Below, piece by piece: positions 14,737 to 23,014 of a DNA stretch of 54,690 nt. The notes below the pieces were generated by a model that ran no database searches, had not been told where the DNA came from, and worked only from the letters and a program-made list of their open reading frames with translations. The number at the start of each line of letters is the position of its first letter. Position 1 is the first letter of the stretch. The position numbers were made by a program, and so were the translations under genes. Source of the DNA: a bacterium (GTDB lineage: Bacteria; Bacillota; Clostridia; Lachnospirales; Lachnospiraceae); the NCBI GenBank assembly GCA_004562765.1, contig SFRL01000020.1:1-54690 (forward strand), given 5' to 3'.

Positions 14737-15879
14737 TCATAACCAGCGCAGCCAACCACAGCCGATCATAAATAAAAACATGAAACAGGTGAGCATGAGT
14801 GTTCCTTCGGAGGTCTTCTTCGGATGAAGGACACGGGTCAGCCGGTAGCGCAGGGACGCGGCGCGGGCGGACAAACAGGTCGTAAAGCCGCGGTGTTCGC
14901 CGGCGGTATCAAGCAAAAGCCTTGCGTAAAAGGTGCGGGTGTCGTTATCCGCATCTTCCAGGACGATCTCGTCACAGGATAATTCCAGATCATTTGCCGC
15001 TTGCCTGAGCGCGAGCCAGATGAGCGGATCAAACCAGCAAAGGGACGCGCAAAAGGCAAAGAACAGCTTGGAATCTGTATCGCGGCGGCGCAGATGATGC
15101 AGCTCATGGCGAAAGATCAAGCGCAGCTCGCGCTCGTGATAGGCACGTATGGGTAAGACACACATACGTGTCTTTTTTGTGTGTCCGATAGAAAACGGTG
15201 CATGGGCAGCAGGTGAGCGCACAAGCCGTACCGGGGTAACAAAGCCAAGGGTTTTCTGTTCCTCCTGCCAGATCGCAAGTACAGCTTCATCCGTTTCCGG
15301 CGCTGCGGTGCGTAAGATCTGGCGGTACAGGCGGATATGTGAGAGGACCGCGCCGCCGAACAGGATCACAAACCCAAACGCCCACAGGAAGGTCAGCACA
15401 TAGACGGCTGTTTTTGGAATACGCTGAAGTAATAAAATCAGTGCATTGTATGTACCGGGTGAGTAGACGAGCACATAAGAACTGGAAAAAACCGGGAGCA
15501 GCCATAGCGTGGCGCAGGATCTGGCACTGAAATGACGGCGCAGGAGCGGCAGCAACACAAGCAGAACGGTGTACACTGCGCTGATGAGCAGTATATAACA
15601 AAAGGCACACAGAAAGAACAGGCGCAGTCCTTCCGCCAGAGAATACCGGATCACCATCAGGATGCATAAAAGGAAAAACAGGCACGGCACGATCAGAGAT
15701 GAAAGAAAGATCTGCGTATTCAGATCATACCCGTCACCGCCGAACAGCCGGTCTGCGTCAGACATGCCGACACCGTGCTCCAATCCCCAGGTTCGCCTGA
15801 AATGAAATCCGATCAAGACCGCCCAGCACAGTGCAACGAAAATAATAGAAAACCAGTCATATGCGGTGATATGATTCAT
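14737..15879 (-). CDS. BlaR1-like M56 family membrane metallopeptidase
   Basis: This 380-residue protein has four or five transmembrane helices. A zinc-peptidase motif FRHELHH appears at about residue 255, with the downstream ELSCDEIVL segment supplying the third ligand, both features of the M56 family (BlaR1/MecR1). Unlike BlaR1 there is no C-terminal penicillin-binding sensor domain; the protein ends after a last helix. It would cleave the partner repressor on a signal that cannot be read here. The start overlaps the stop of the BlaI-like gene by four bases (ATGA), confirming an operon. Confidence 0.83.
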   Translation of the reverse strand: MNHITAYDWFSIIFVALCWAVLIGFHFRRTWGLEHGVGMSDADRLFGGDGYDLNTQIFLSSLIVPCLFFLLCILMVIRYSLAEGLRLFFLCAFCYILLISAVYTVLLVLLPLLRRHFSARSCATLWLLPVFSSSYVLVYSPGTYNALILLLQRIPKTAVYVLTFLWAFGFVILFGGAVLSHIRLYRQILRTAAPETDEAVLAIWQEEQKTLGFVTPVRLVRSPAAHAPFSIGHTKKTRMCVLPIRAYHERELRLIFRHELHHLRRRDTDSKLFFAFCASLCWFDPLIWLALRQAANDLELSCDEIVLEDADNDTRTFYARLLLDTAGEHRGFTTCLSARAASLRYRLTRVLHPKKTSEGTLMLTCFMFLFMIGCGWLRWL

Positions 15880-16250
15880 AAGAGCCCCCTTTCCAGCATG
15901 TCTTTCAGTTCCTCAATGTCTTCCCTGCTCACGCCGCTGTCGCACAGAGCGGTGGCAAAGCTCGCCAGCGAGCCGCCGTAGAGACGGTCTAAGATGTTTC
16001 TGCTCTCCTCGGCCAGGTACTCACGCTCAGAGATGAGCGGCGTGTAGTAGTTGGTGCGTCCCTTTCGTGTGAGTGACAAAAAGCCTTTCTCACAAAGTCT
16101 GGTCAGAAAGGTGATGATCGTGCTGGGCGCCAGCTGTTTTTCATCGCCCAGCGCCTGCTCGATGGTGCTTCTTGCCACCGGCGGTTCCTCCTTCCAGATG
16201 ATCTGCATGATGGAGAGTTCTCCGTCCGGCAAACGTTTCTTTGTGTTCAT
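15876..16250 (-). CDS. BlaI/MecI/CopY family repressor
   Basis: This 124-residue protein has an N-terminal winged helix (LPDGELSIMQIIWKEEPPVA, followed by LAPSTIITFLTRLCEKGFL as the recognition part) and a C-terminal dimerisation helix set. The LAPSTI...TRL pattern is standard for BlaI/MecI repressors. ATG 16250 has AAGGAGG nine bases upstream; the frame reading further upstream runs into the promoter. It is followed by the membrane peptidase that would inactivate it. The promoter holds an inverted repeat, so autorepression is likely. No beta-lactamase gene is near, so the regulon is elsewhere or limited to this pair. Confidence 0.88.
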   Translation of the reverse strand: MNTKKRLPDGELSIMQIIWKEEPPVARSTIEQALGDEKQLAPSTIITFLTRLCEKGFLSLTRKGRTNYYTPLISEREYLAEESRNILDRLYGGSLASFATALCDSGVSREDIEELKDMLERGLL

Positions 16251-16282
16251 GTATATACCTCCTTGTTTCTCACACTCGATCA

Positions 16283-16333
16283 CGACAAATGTAGTGATAG
16301 AAACATATTATATGTTGTCGCACAAAATGTCAA
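16283..16333 (-). promoter_or_regulatory. promoter and BlaI-type operator of the repressor-peptidase operon
   Basis: On the minus strand TTGACA (16333-16328), 17 bases and TAATAT (16310-16305) form the promoter. An inverted repeat, CGACAAATGTA (16283-16293) with TATGTTGTCG (16311-16320), brackets the -10 box. Binding there would block RNA polymerase. Confidence 0.7.
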
Positions 16334-16340
16334 TATTAAA

Positions 16341-16369
16341 TTGCAATTTGCGAAAAATTTCGCTATAAT
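16341..16369 (+). promoter_or_regulatory. promoter of the first degV gene
   Basis: TTGCAA (16341-16346), 17 bases, TATAAT (16364-16369). Divergent from the repressor promoter and only 8 bases from its -35 box, so the repressor could also affect it. Confidence 0.65.
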
Positions 16370-16468
16370 GAGGTCGAAAATCTGATAATTAGTAACTATT
16401 TAGAACAGATCGGAACTGTGAAGGTACTGAACAGCTACGATAATTAAAAGGGAGGAGGGGACAAGTAG

Positions 16469-17356
16469 ATGAGTGATTATGTGCTCAGCTGCTGCTCGAC
16501 GGCAGACCTGACAGAAGAACATTTTTTGCGACGAGGGATTTCATACGTCGGTTTTCATTATGAGCTGGGCGGCGTGCGATATCTGGATGATCTCGGAAAA
16601 ACAATGGATTTTCCTACCTTTTATCAGGCTATGGCAGATGGTGCAAGGACGAAGACTTCACCGGTGAGCGTTGACGAATTTGAGACGTACTTTGAGAAAA
16701 TACTCTATCGGGGAAAAGACATTCTCCACGTGTGTCTTTCATCCGGACTTTCTGATGTAATGAGCGCTGCAATGGAGGCAAGAAACCGTTTGATGGGGCG
16801 TTATCCGGAGCGGCAGATTTTTATTGTGGATTCTCTGGGTGCTTCTTCCGGCTATGGACTTTTGATGGATCAGCTGGCAGATCTGAGAGATGAAGGCTAC
16901 TCTTTGGGAGAATTATACGAGTGGGCGATGGCGAATCGCAAAAAACTCAACCACTGGTTTTTCTCTACGGATCTGACTTATTATGTGCGCGGTGGCCGCA
17001 TATCACGGGCAGCGGGTAGTATAGGCAATGCCTTGGATATCTGTCCGCTTCTGAATATGGACTATGCCGGTCATCTTGTGCCGCGCTATAAGATCCGCAC
17101 GAAGAAGCGTGTGATCCGGGCAATTGTCGATCAGATGGAAAGCTGTGCCAGAGCGCACACGGCATATGACGGGAAATGCTATCTCTCGCATTCTAACTGT
17201 TTTGAGGATGCACGGACGGTGGCAGACCTCGTGGAGGAGCGTTTCCCGCATCTCAATGGATCGGTTGAGATCTATGACGTGGGAACAACGATCGGCAGTC
17301 ATACCGGACCCGGCACAGTGGCATTGTTTTTCTGGGGACAGGAACGGATGTATTAA
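16469..17356 (+). CDS. DegV family protein, copy 1
   Basis: This 295-residue protein is of the DegV family, fatty-acid-binding proteins that serve in bacteria as carriers for fatty acid kinase (FakB role). Typical elements are the N-terminal CCSTADL strand, TKTSPVSVDEF, the SSGLSDVMSAA motif, TYYVRGGRIS and the C-terminal IGSHTGPGTVALFFWG. A strong GGAGGAGGGG site precedes the ATG. A bidirectional terminator follows. A second DegV gene is at 24157-25026. Confidence 0.92.
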   Translation: MSDYVLSCCSTADLTEEHFLRRGISYVGFHYELGGVRYLDDLGKTMDFPTFYQAMADGARTKTSPVSVDEFETYFEKILYRGKDILHVCLSSGLSDVMSAAMEARNRLMGRYPERQIFIVDSLGASSGYGLLMDQLADLRDEGYSLGELYEWAMANRKKLNHWFFSTDLTYYVRGGRISRAAGSIGNALDICPLLNMDYAGHLVPRYKIRTKKRVIRAIVDQMESCARAHTAYDGKCYLSHSNCFEDARTVADLVEERFPHLNGSVEIYDVGTTIGSHTGPGTVALFFWGQERMY

Positions 17357-17383
17357 AGAATAAATTTTCATGGAAAATGAAGG

Positions 17384-17421
17384 AAAATCCCTGCACGCTG
17401 GTTGGAGTGTGCAGGGATTTT
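17384..17421. terminator. bidirectional terminator between degV and the reductase
   Basis: AAAATCCCTGCAC (17384-17396) pairs with GTGCAGGGATTTT (17409-17421). A-run and T-run flank the stem, so it can stop transcription from both convergent genes. Confidence 0.85.
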
Positions 17422-17462
17422 CGGCAGTTATCTGATAACTGAGCAATGATTTCTGAAAATGA

Positions 17463-19019
17463 TCAGTCAATATAGGTCTGAGCAATCGCAGCAAATTTGT
17501 CGGCGTTTGCTGCGTACCATGCATCAAAGTCCATGCCGGAGGCAGCCACTGTCTGTCCAACCTCTACAAGGAACTTCGGGATGCCGGCATCTAAGATCGC
17601 GCCCAGTTCTCTGCCGAGGCTTTCTTTGCCCTGAAGCTCACAGCCGTCCACATTCAACACGAAAGCAGATTCCGGTTTGCCGTCCACCTTCTTCATGCCG
17701 CCGCGGAAACCGATGGGGCTGGTCTGGTGTGTACCGCAGGAGGACGGGCAGCCGGAGATGTGGATCTTCGGAAGCGCGTTTGCGGGAATTTTTGCAGCGC
17801 GTACAGCTTCTACACTGGCGCGCAGCAGTGCCTGAGAATCGCGTACGCCTACCTGACAGGTGGCAGCGCCGATACAACTGACGCTTGCCTCAAAGGGTGA
17901 ATGCGCTGCGTCATTCTCGGTTAAGACCAGTACACGGACAGCCTCAGTTCCGGTGAGGTTTACGATGTAGGCAGTCTCATCCGGGGAAAGACGAAGCTCT
18001 GCATCCGGGATCGACTGGATCAGATCGCACAGCGCAAGAAATACTTCCTTGTCCGGCTGACCGCCGATGGGATGGTATGCGACTGTATATAAGCCTTCCT
18101 GCTTCTGAGGGATCACGCGGGGATCTGTGACGGTACTGCCGTCGCCGGTCTTGGTGATGCCTGCCGATGTGAGATCCTCCGGAAGTGTCAGATCCTCGTC
18201 GCTGTCATAGACTTCCTGTAATTTTTCGTTGTATGCATTTGCATAATCCTCCGGTCCGCCCAGCGCATCCTGCATGTAGCGGGTGCGCGCTTTTGCGCGG
18301 TTCTCATAGTTTCCGTAAGCGCGGAAGGTGAGCCACATGGCCTTGATATAGTACAGGATCTGGTCCGGCTCGATGTGTTCTGCCACCTTTACGCCAAGCT
18401 TGGGAAATCCACCCAGTCCGCCGGCGCTGTACACGTCAAAGGTTCCGTCCTCGTTTGCGACAAAACCGAGATCACGATAGGTGGCATGAGGCGCATTTGC
18501 CGGTGAGTTGGAAAATGCCACTTTTAATTTACGGGGCATTTTTTCTGCGTCGATCAGTGTCAGTGCGTAGTCGGCAGCCGCCTCGGCATAGGGGAGTACA
18601 TCAAAGTATTCGTCCTGCTCCACACCGGAGAGCGGTGCGCACATGGTGTTGCGGGGGAAATCTCCGCCGCCGCCCATGATGATGATGCCATTGTCCAACG
18701 CTTCCTCCATCAGCGGATAGAGCGCATCCGGCTTCAGGTCGTGCAGCTGAATGGTCTGACAGGTCGTGAAGTGAAGGCGCGGAACATCGTGTGTGCGCAG
18801 CATGTCTGCGATCACAGAAAGATTGTCTTTTGTGATGCGTCCCGCAGGTGTACGCAGACGCAGCATGCTGGCTTTGCCGCCCTTCTGGGCGTAGCTGCCG
18901 AAATATCCGGAATAACCTTTGTAGCTGCCCTTATCCAGTTCTCCCGCAAAAAATGCATCTGTTTTCTGCTGAAATTCGGGAAGTTTTTGTTTCCATTCGT
19001 TAATCTTTGCTCTGTCCAT
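17463..19019 (-). CDS. ferredoxin-type nitrite/sulfite reductase hemoprotein
   Basis: This 518-residue protein matches siroheme [4Fe-4S] nitrite/sulfite reductases. N-terminal half-domain features include GGKASMLRLRTPAGR and TTCQTIQLHDL. The cluster-binding cysteines are in SCIGAATCQVG (about 385) and ISGCPSSCGTHQ (about 430). It reduces sulfite to sulfide or nitrite to ammonia by six electrons; which one cannot be decided by eye. The SulP transporter in the same operon favours sulfur. The gene starts inside the end of the upstream hydrolase gene (20-base overlap). No adenylylsulfate or PAPS reductase is in view. Confidence 0.85.
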   Translation of the reverse strand: MDRAKINEWKQKLPEFQQKTDAFFAGELDKGSYKGYSGYFGSYAQKGGKASMLRLRTPAGRITKDNLSVIADMLRTHDVPRLHFTTCQTIQLHDLKPDALYPLMEEALDNGIIIMGGGGDFPRNTMCAPLSGVEQDEYFDVLPYAEAAADYALTLIDAEKMPRKLKVAFSNSPANAPHATYRDLGFVANEDGTFDVYSAGGLGGFPKLGVKVAEHIEPDQILYYIKAMWLTFRAYGNYENRAKARTRYMQDALGGPEDYANAYNEKLQEVYDSDEDLTLPEDLTSAGITKTGDGSTVTDPRVIPQKQEGLYTVAYHPIGGQPDKEVFLALCDLIQSIPDAELRLSPDETAYIVNLTGTEAVRVLVLTENDAAHSPFEASVSCIGAATCQVGVRDSQALLRASVEAVRAAKIPANALPKIHISGCPSSCGTHQTSPIGFRGGMKKVDGKPESAFVLNVDGCELQGKESLGRELGAILDAGIPKFLVEVGQTVAASGMDFDAWYAANADKFAAIAQTYID

Positions 19020-20178
19020 CCGTAGTACCTCTCTTTCTCTTTTTGGATCTCGGAGATCTGATATGATTGCTTTGTTCCTTCTGTACCTGTGTCGGCAGAT
19101 TTTTGACTGCCATGTGCATCAGGGAGCGGAGTGTTTCGTGGAGGATGCGCCTGGTTGGCTCATCCATGTTTTTCATATTTTCAATGAGGGCGGGAAACTC
19201 TGTCTGCCAGTTATCCCGGAGCTCTGTAAACGATGTGAGATCCGTTGCTGATATGACAGAATAGAGTGCGTCCACAAATTGTTCACGCTGTTCATTGGCA
19301 AGCCCGGATAACCACTCGGACAGTGTCCGGTTCAAAAAGTCGGCACCGGAGGTGAGGGTGGTCAGTCTGACAAAGGAGCCGTCCCGGACGATCCAGGAAT
19401 AGGGATTGTGCTGGATAATGCCGACAGCGGTGCTTTCGACAATTGTATAATTTTCCTGGTGTTCCAGGAGCATGCCCACGAGTGAGGACTGCGGCAGCGT
19501 TTTATGAATGCGGTCGCTGATGCGCAGATACCCCGCGCTCGAAAAGATGTTATCCCGGAATCCCGGACCATCGTGTGAATAAATAGACACGATCCTGTTT
19601 TGCAGCCATGCAGGGCTCATCATCGCAGCGTAGACGGCCAGATTTCCGCCTTTGGAGTGACCGCCGAGAATGAGTTGTCCGCGGATAAGCTTTGCAACAG
19701 CGAGTGTATAATTCAGCGCTGCCTCCTGAGAGGGTACGGGCGTCAGAAATGCCATGTTAAAGTCTTCCTTCCAGCCGACCAGCGTACAGTCTGTACCGCG
19801 AAAGGCAAGGTAGGCAGTATCTGCGCTTAAAAAGAAGGTCATCGCACAGAACTGTTTTTCACGTATTTCGTCAAAATCCTGCTCATAGTATGCAATACCG
19901 ATATTGCGGAAGCGCGGACTGGCAGCACAGGCGGCCAGCAGTCTGCGATTTTTTGCCGCATCCGGCTGGTCTGCAAAAAAATGAGCAAAGCATTCCGCGC
20001 GGTATAGCTGCTGAAGCGTGAGCGGTTTTCGCACGACTCCCTCCGCGGGCGGCGCGATCAGATTTCCCAGATGAATGTAGGAAAACTGCGAGAGTACAAG
20101 TGAATCCACCTCGTGAAAAGGGTGCTCTGCAAAGGTGCGCATTTCAGTTTTGACATATTCAATGACGGTCTCTGACAT
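19000..20178 (-). CDS. Mbeg1-like (DUF2974) alpha/beta hydrolase
   Basis: This 392-residue protein has the lipase-like nucleophile elbow LILGGHSKGGNLAVYAA (about 185-200), an upstream AYLAFRGTD oxyanion-strand motif, and YSHDGPGF, the features of the DUF2974/Mbeg1-like family. There is no signal peptide. The C-terminal 40 residues are strongly basic (SPRSKKRKRGTTDG). Function in bacteria is unclear; esterase or lipase activity is a family-level expectation. It lies between a SulP transporter and a sulfite reductase and overlaps the latter by 20 bases. Confidence 0.75.
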   Translation of the reverse strand: MSETVIEYVKTEMRTFAEHPFHEVDSLVLSQFSYIHLGNLIAPPAEGVVRKPLTLQQLYRAECFAHFFADQPDAAKNRRLLAACAASPRFRNIGIAYYEQDFDEIREKQFCAMTFFLSADTAYLAFRGTDCTLVGWKEDFNMAFLTPVPSQEAALNYTLAVAKLIRGQLILGGHSKGGNLAVYAAMMSPAWLQNRIVSIYSHDGPGFRDNIFSSAGYLRISDRIHKTLPQSSLVGMLLEHQENYTIVESTAVGIIQHNPYSWIVRDGSFVRLTTLTSGADFLNRTLSEWLSGLANEQREQFVDALYSVISATDLTSFTELRDNWQTEFPALIENMKNMDEPTRRILHETLRSLMHMAVKNLPTQVQKEQSNHIRSPRSKKRKRGTTDGQSKD

Positions 20179-20201
20179 ACTCTTTTACCCTTAGATAAAT
20201 A

Positions 20202-21845
20202 TTATAATTGTGATTCGGCAAAGCGGATCGCATCTACGATGTTTGACTGGAAGTAGTCTGCACCGATCCGCTCATAAAATCCGTCCTTTTTCATGACAGA
20301 TAAAGGCTGCTCATTCACATGCGAGAATATGAGATGAATCTTCTTTTTGGCTGTGCGGTCAGCCAGCTCATGCAGTGCGCGCATGGCACTGGCATCGATG
20401 GCGGGCACGCTTCGCATACGAATGATCAGGAATTTTGTATATTTCTTTGTATCAATGTAGGCAAGCTGATCGGCAGCGGCAAAAAACATCGGTCCACTGA
20501 TCTCGTATACGCGGATCTCCTTCGGAACGGAAAGAAGAGTTTCTGCCTCGCCCTCGGTGACATCAGGCTGCTCGATATATTTCCATGCCTTTACGTCGCT
20601 GACTTCTGCCATGCGTTTCATGAACAGCAGAGCGGAGACAACGATACCTACCTCGATCGCAACGACAAGGTCAAAAATAACGGTCAGAAGGAATGTTCCG
20701 ACTAAGACAATGATATCACTTTTCGGTGCTTTTTTCATCAAACGAAGAAATGCTTTCCAGTCACACATATTCCACGCCACGATGATGAGTACCGCAGCGA
20801 GTGTGGTCATGGGGATCATGGCAGCAGCCGGCATCAATATTAATAATATGAGCAGCAGCGTGATACTATGCACGATTCCTGCGATCGGCGTGCGGCCGCC
20901 GTTTTTAACGTTGGCGGCGGTGCGGGCAATGGCACCGGTGGCAGGGATTCCGCCGAAAAGTCCGGAAAAGATATTTCCGAGTCCCTGACCGATCAGCTCT
21001 GCGTTGGAGTTATGACGGTCACCGATCATGCCGTCGGAGACAACGCAGGAGAGCAGGGATTCGATGCCTGCCAGTAATGCGATCGTAAATGCCGGTGAGA
21101 TCAGTTCCTGTATCATCTTAAAATTCACGGCAGGCAGTGTCGGCATCGGAAGTCTGGAGGACAGTTCCCCATAAACGCTGCCGATCGTGTTGACCGGAAG
21201 ATCAGCAAGCTGTACCACAAGAGTGGTCACAATGATCGCCACTAAAGAGGCGGGGATCTTATCTGTCAGCTTCGGGAAAAAGATCAGGATCGCAAGCGCC
21301 AGAACACCGATGAGTACAGTCGTAAGGTCTGTCGTTGTAATGTGTGCTGCGTATGCGGAGATCTTTTCAATAAATTCAGAGGGAACGGCGCCCATATCCA
21401 ATCCAAGGAAATCCTTGATCTGTCCGACAAAAAGACTGACACCGATACCGCAGGTAAAGCCTGTCGTGATGGTATATGGAATGTACTTGATCAGTGCGCC
21501 GAAGCGGCAGACACCCATAATGATCAGGATGATACCTGCCAGGATCGTTGCAACGATCAGACCATCCAGCCCAAAATCTGTTACAATTCCATAAATGATC
21601 ACAACAAACGCTGCTGTGGGACCACCGATTTGAACACGGCTGCCACCGAAAAACGAAATAAAAAATCCGGCGATGATCGCAGTGTAGAGACCGCATTCCG
21701 GTGTGACGCCGGAGGCGATCGCAAGAGCGATCGACAGCGGAAGGGCAATGATCGCAACGATGATGCCCGAAATGATGTCCTTTATAAGCTGCTGTCTGTT
21801 GTAGTTTTTCATTGCTTCAAAAAGCTTTGGTTTTAGTGTTTCCAT
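20202..21845 (-). CDS. SulP family anion transporter with STAS domain
   Basis: This 547-residue protein has the SulP fold: about 12-14 membrane helices starting with DIISGIIVAIIALPLSIALA, the ASGVTPECGLYTAIIAGF segment and QIGGPTAAFVVI. A cytoplasmic STAS domain follows from about residue 440 (VPKEIRVYEISGPMFFAAAD, IRMRSVPAIDASAMRALHEL). Sulfate or bicarbonate are the usual substrates. Co-transcription with a sulfite/nitrite reductase makes sulfate or a related oxyanion attractive, but this is inference. It has its own promoter upstream. Confidence 0.9.
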   Translation of the reverse strand: METLKPKLFEAMKNYNRQQLIKDIISGIIVAIIALPLSIALAIASGVTPECGLYTAIIAGFFISFFGGSRVQIGGPTAAFVVIIYGIVTDFGLDGLIVATILAGIILIIMGVCRFGALIKYIPYTITTGFTCGIGVSLFVGQIKDFLGLDMGAVPSEFIEKISAYAAHITTTDLTTVLIGVLALAILIFFPKLTDKIPASLVAIIVTTLVVQLADLPVNTIGSVYGELSSRLPMPTLPAVNFKMIQELISPAFTIALLAGIESLLSCVVSDGMIGDRHNSNAELIGQGLGNIFSGLFGGIPATGAIARTAANVKNGGRTPIAGIVHSITLLLILLILMPAAAMIPMTTLAAVLIIVAWNMCDWKAFLRLMKKAPKSDIIVLVGTFLLTVIFDLVVAIEVGIVVSALLFMKRMAEVSDVKAWKYIEQPDVTEGEAETLLSVPKEIRVYEISGPMFFAAADQLAYIDTKKYTKFLIIRMRSVPAIDASAMRALHELADRTAKKKIHLIFSHVNEQPLSVMKKDGFYERIGADYFQSNIVDAIRFAESQL

Positions 21846-21888
21846 TTTTTCTCTCCCGTATATAGATTTTCATAACAATTCCGGAAAA

Positions 21889-21917
21889 ATTTTATCATCC
21901 TGTATGGCTATGGTCAA
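21889..21917 (-). promoter_or_regulatory. promoter of the SulP operon
   Basis: On the minus strand TTGACC (21917-21912), 17 bases, TAAAAT (21894-21889). Confidence 0.65.
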
Positions 21918-21928
21918 GGAAAATAGGT

Positions 21929-21957
21929 TTGTATTTGCAGGAAAAATGTGCTAGGAT
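21929..21957 (+). promoter_or_regulatory. promoter of the aldose epimerase gene
   Basis: TTGTAT (21929-21934), 17 bases, TAGGAT (21952-21957). Weak match to consensus but well placed, divergent from the SulP promoter. Confidence 0.45.
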
Positions 21958-22010
21958 GAAATTAACATGTTAGTTTGAAAAATTATAAAGGACAAATGGA
22001 GGGAAAAACT

Positions 22011-22895
22011 ATGGAGTATACACTGGAAAATGAATATTTAACAGTGAAGGTGTCAACGACCGGAGGTGTGCTGACATCCATCAGGAGCCGTGACGGATTG
22101 GAATATCTGTGGCAGGGAGATCCGACCTACTGGGCAAATCAGGCACCGCTGTTGTTCCCGATCTGCGGCAGTATCCGCGATAATCAGGCGATTGTCGGAG
22201 ATAACAAGGAAACAAAGATGAAAAGACACGGGATCGTGCGGGGCAAAGAATTTAGCTGCGAACAGCAGTCCAGACATTCCATCACGATGGCGATCGTGAG
22301 TGATGATGAGATGACAGAGCAGTTTCCCTATGCGGCAAAACTGGCGGTTACATATACTCTGGATGGTCATTCCGTCATTCAGAAATTTACGGTGGAAAAT
22401 CTTGAGGAAGAGGAGACGATGCCTTTCTTTGTAGGCGGACATCCTGCTTTTAACTGTCCGATCGTAGCAGGCGATGACTATACGGATTATTATGTGGAAT
22501 TTGAAAAGGAGGAAACCTGCAGCGTTCCGGAGCAGTTGACGGAGACCGGACTTCTGAATCTGCAGAATCGCACCGATTTTCTGAAGGGGACTAAGCGCCT
22601 GCCGCTCAGCTTTGATCTGTTTGCAAAGGATGCGATCACCTTTGATGAGTTGCAGTCCCGCAGCGTGAAGCTGGCTTCTGACAAGCATGCGCACAGTGTA
22701 CAGATCGATTTTGCGGAGTTCCCGTATCTGATCCTCTGGACGACTGCCAACAAAGGTCCGTTCCTTGCGATCGAGCCCTGGCTGGGATTGTCCACATGCA
22801 GTGATGAGGGAGACCAGTTTGAGGAAAAACGCAACGTACAGTTCGCAGCACCGGGAGAGAGCAGGAGCTATAGCTTTACGATCACGGTTTCATGA
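22011..22895 (+). CDS. aldose 1-epimerase family protein (LacX-like)
   Basis: This 294-residue protein matches the GalM/LacX-type galactose mutarotase-like family, which interconverts alpha and beta sugar anomers. Visible are LFPICGSIRDN, MKRHGIVRG (catalytic His region), FFVGGHPAFNCP with the second conserved His, and PFLAIEPWLGL near the end carrying the probable catalytic Glu. ATG 22011 is chosen because GGAGGG lies 7-8 bases upstream; the frame extends to 21975. No sugar operon is adjacent, so the substrate is open. Confidence 0.85.
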   Translation: MEYTLENEYLTVKVSTTGGVLTSIRSRDGLEYLWQGDPTYWANQAPLLFPICGSIRDNQAIVGDNKETKMKRHGIVRGKEFSCEQQSRHSITMAIVSDDEMTEQFPYAAKLAVTYTLDGHSVIQKFTVENLEEEETMPFFVGGHPAFNCPIVAGDDYTDYYVEFEKEETCSVPEQLTETGLLNLQNRTDFLKGTKRLPLSFDLFAKDAITFDELQSRSVKLASDKHAHSVQIDFAEFPYLILWTTANKGPFLAIEPWLGLSTCSDEGDQFEEKRNVQFAAPGESRSYSFTITVS

Positions 22896-22905
22896 CAATA
22901 TAACG

Positions 22906-23003
22906 GTTGACGAAAAGTTATATAAGGTTATATAATAAATAAAAAGTTATATAAGGTTATAAAGAGTTATATAAAAATGTAAAAGTTATATAAACTTATA
23001 TAT
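22906..23003 (+). repeat. helically phased GTTATATAA repeat array with embedded promoter
   Basis: GTTATATAA or close copies start at 22906 (degenerate), 22917, 22927, 22946, 22956, 22966, 22985 and 22995; degenerate A/T units fill the two 19-base gaps. The period is 10 bases. TTGACG (22907-22912), 18 bases and TATAAT (22931-22936) lie inside the array. It ends directly before GGAGG and the ATG of the second AAA ATPase gene. Confidence 0.8.
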
Positions 23004-23014
23004 GGAGGCTCGAT

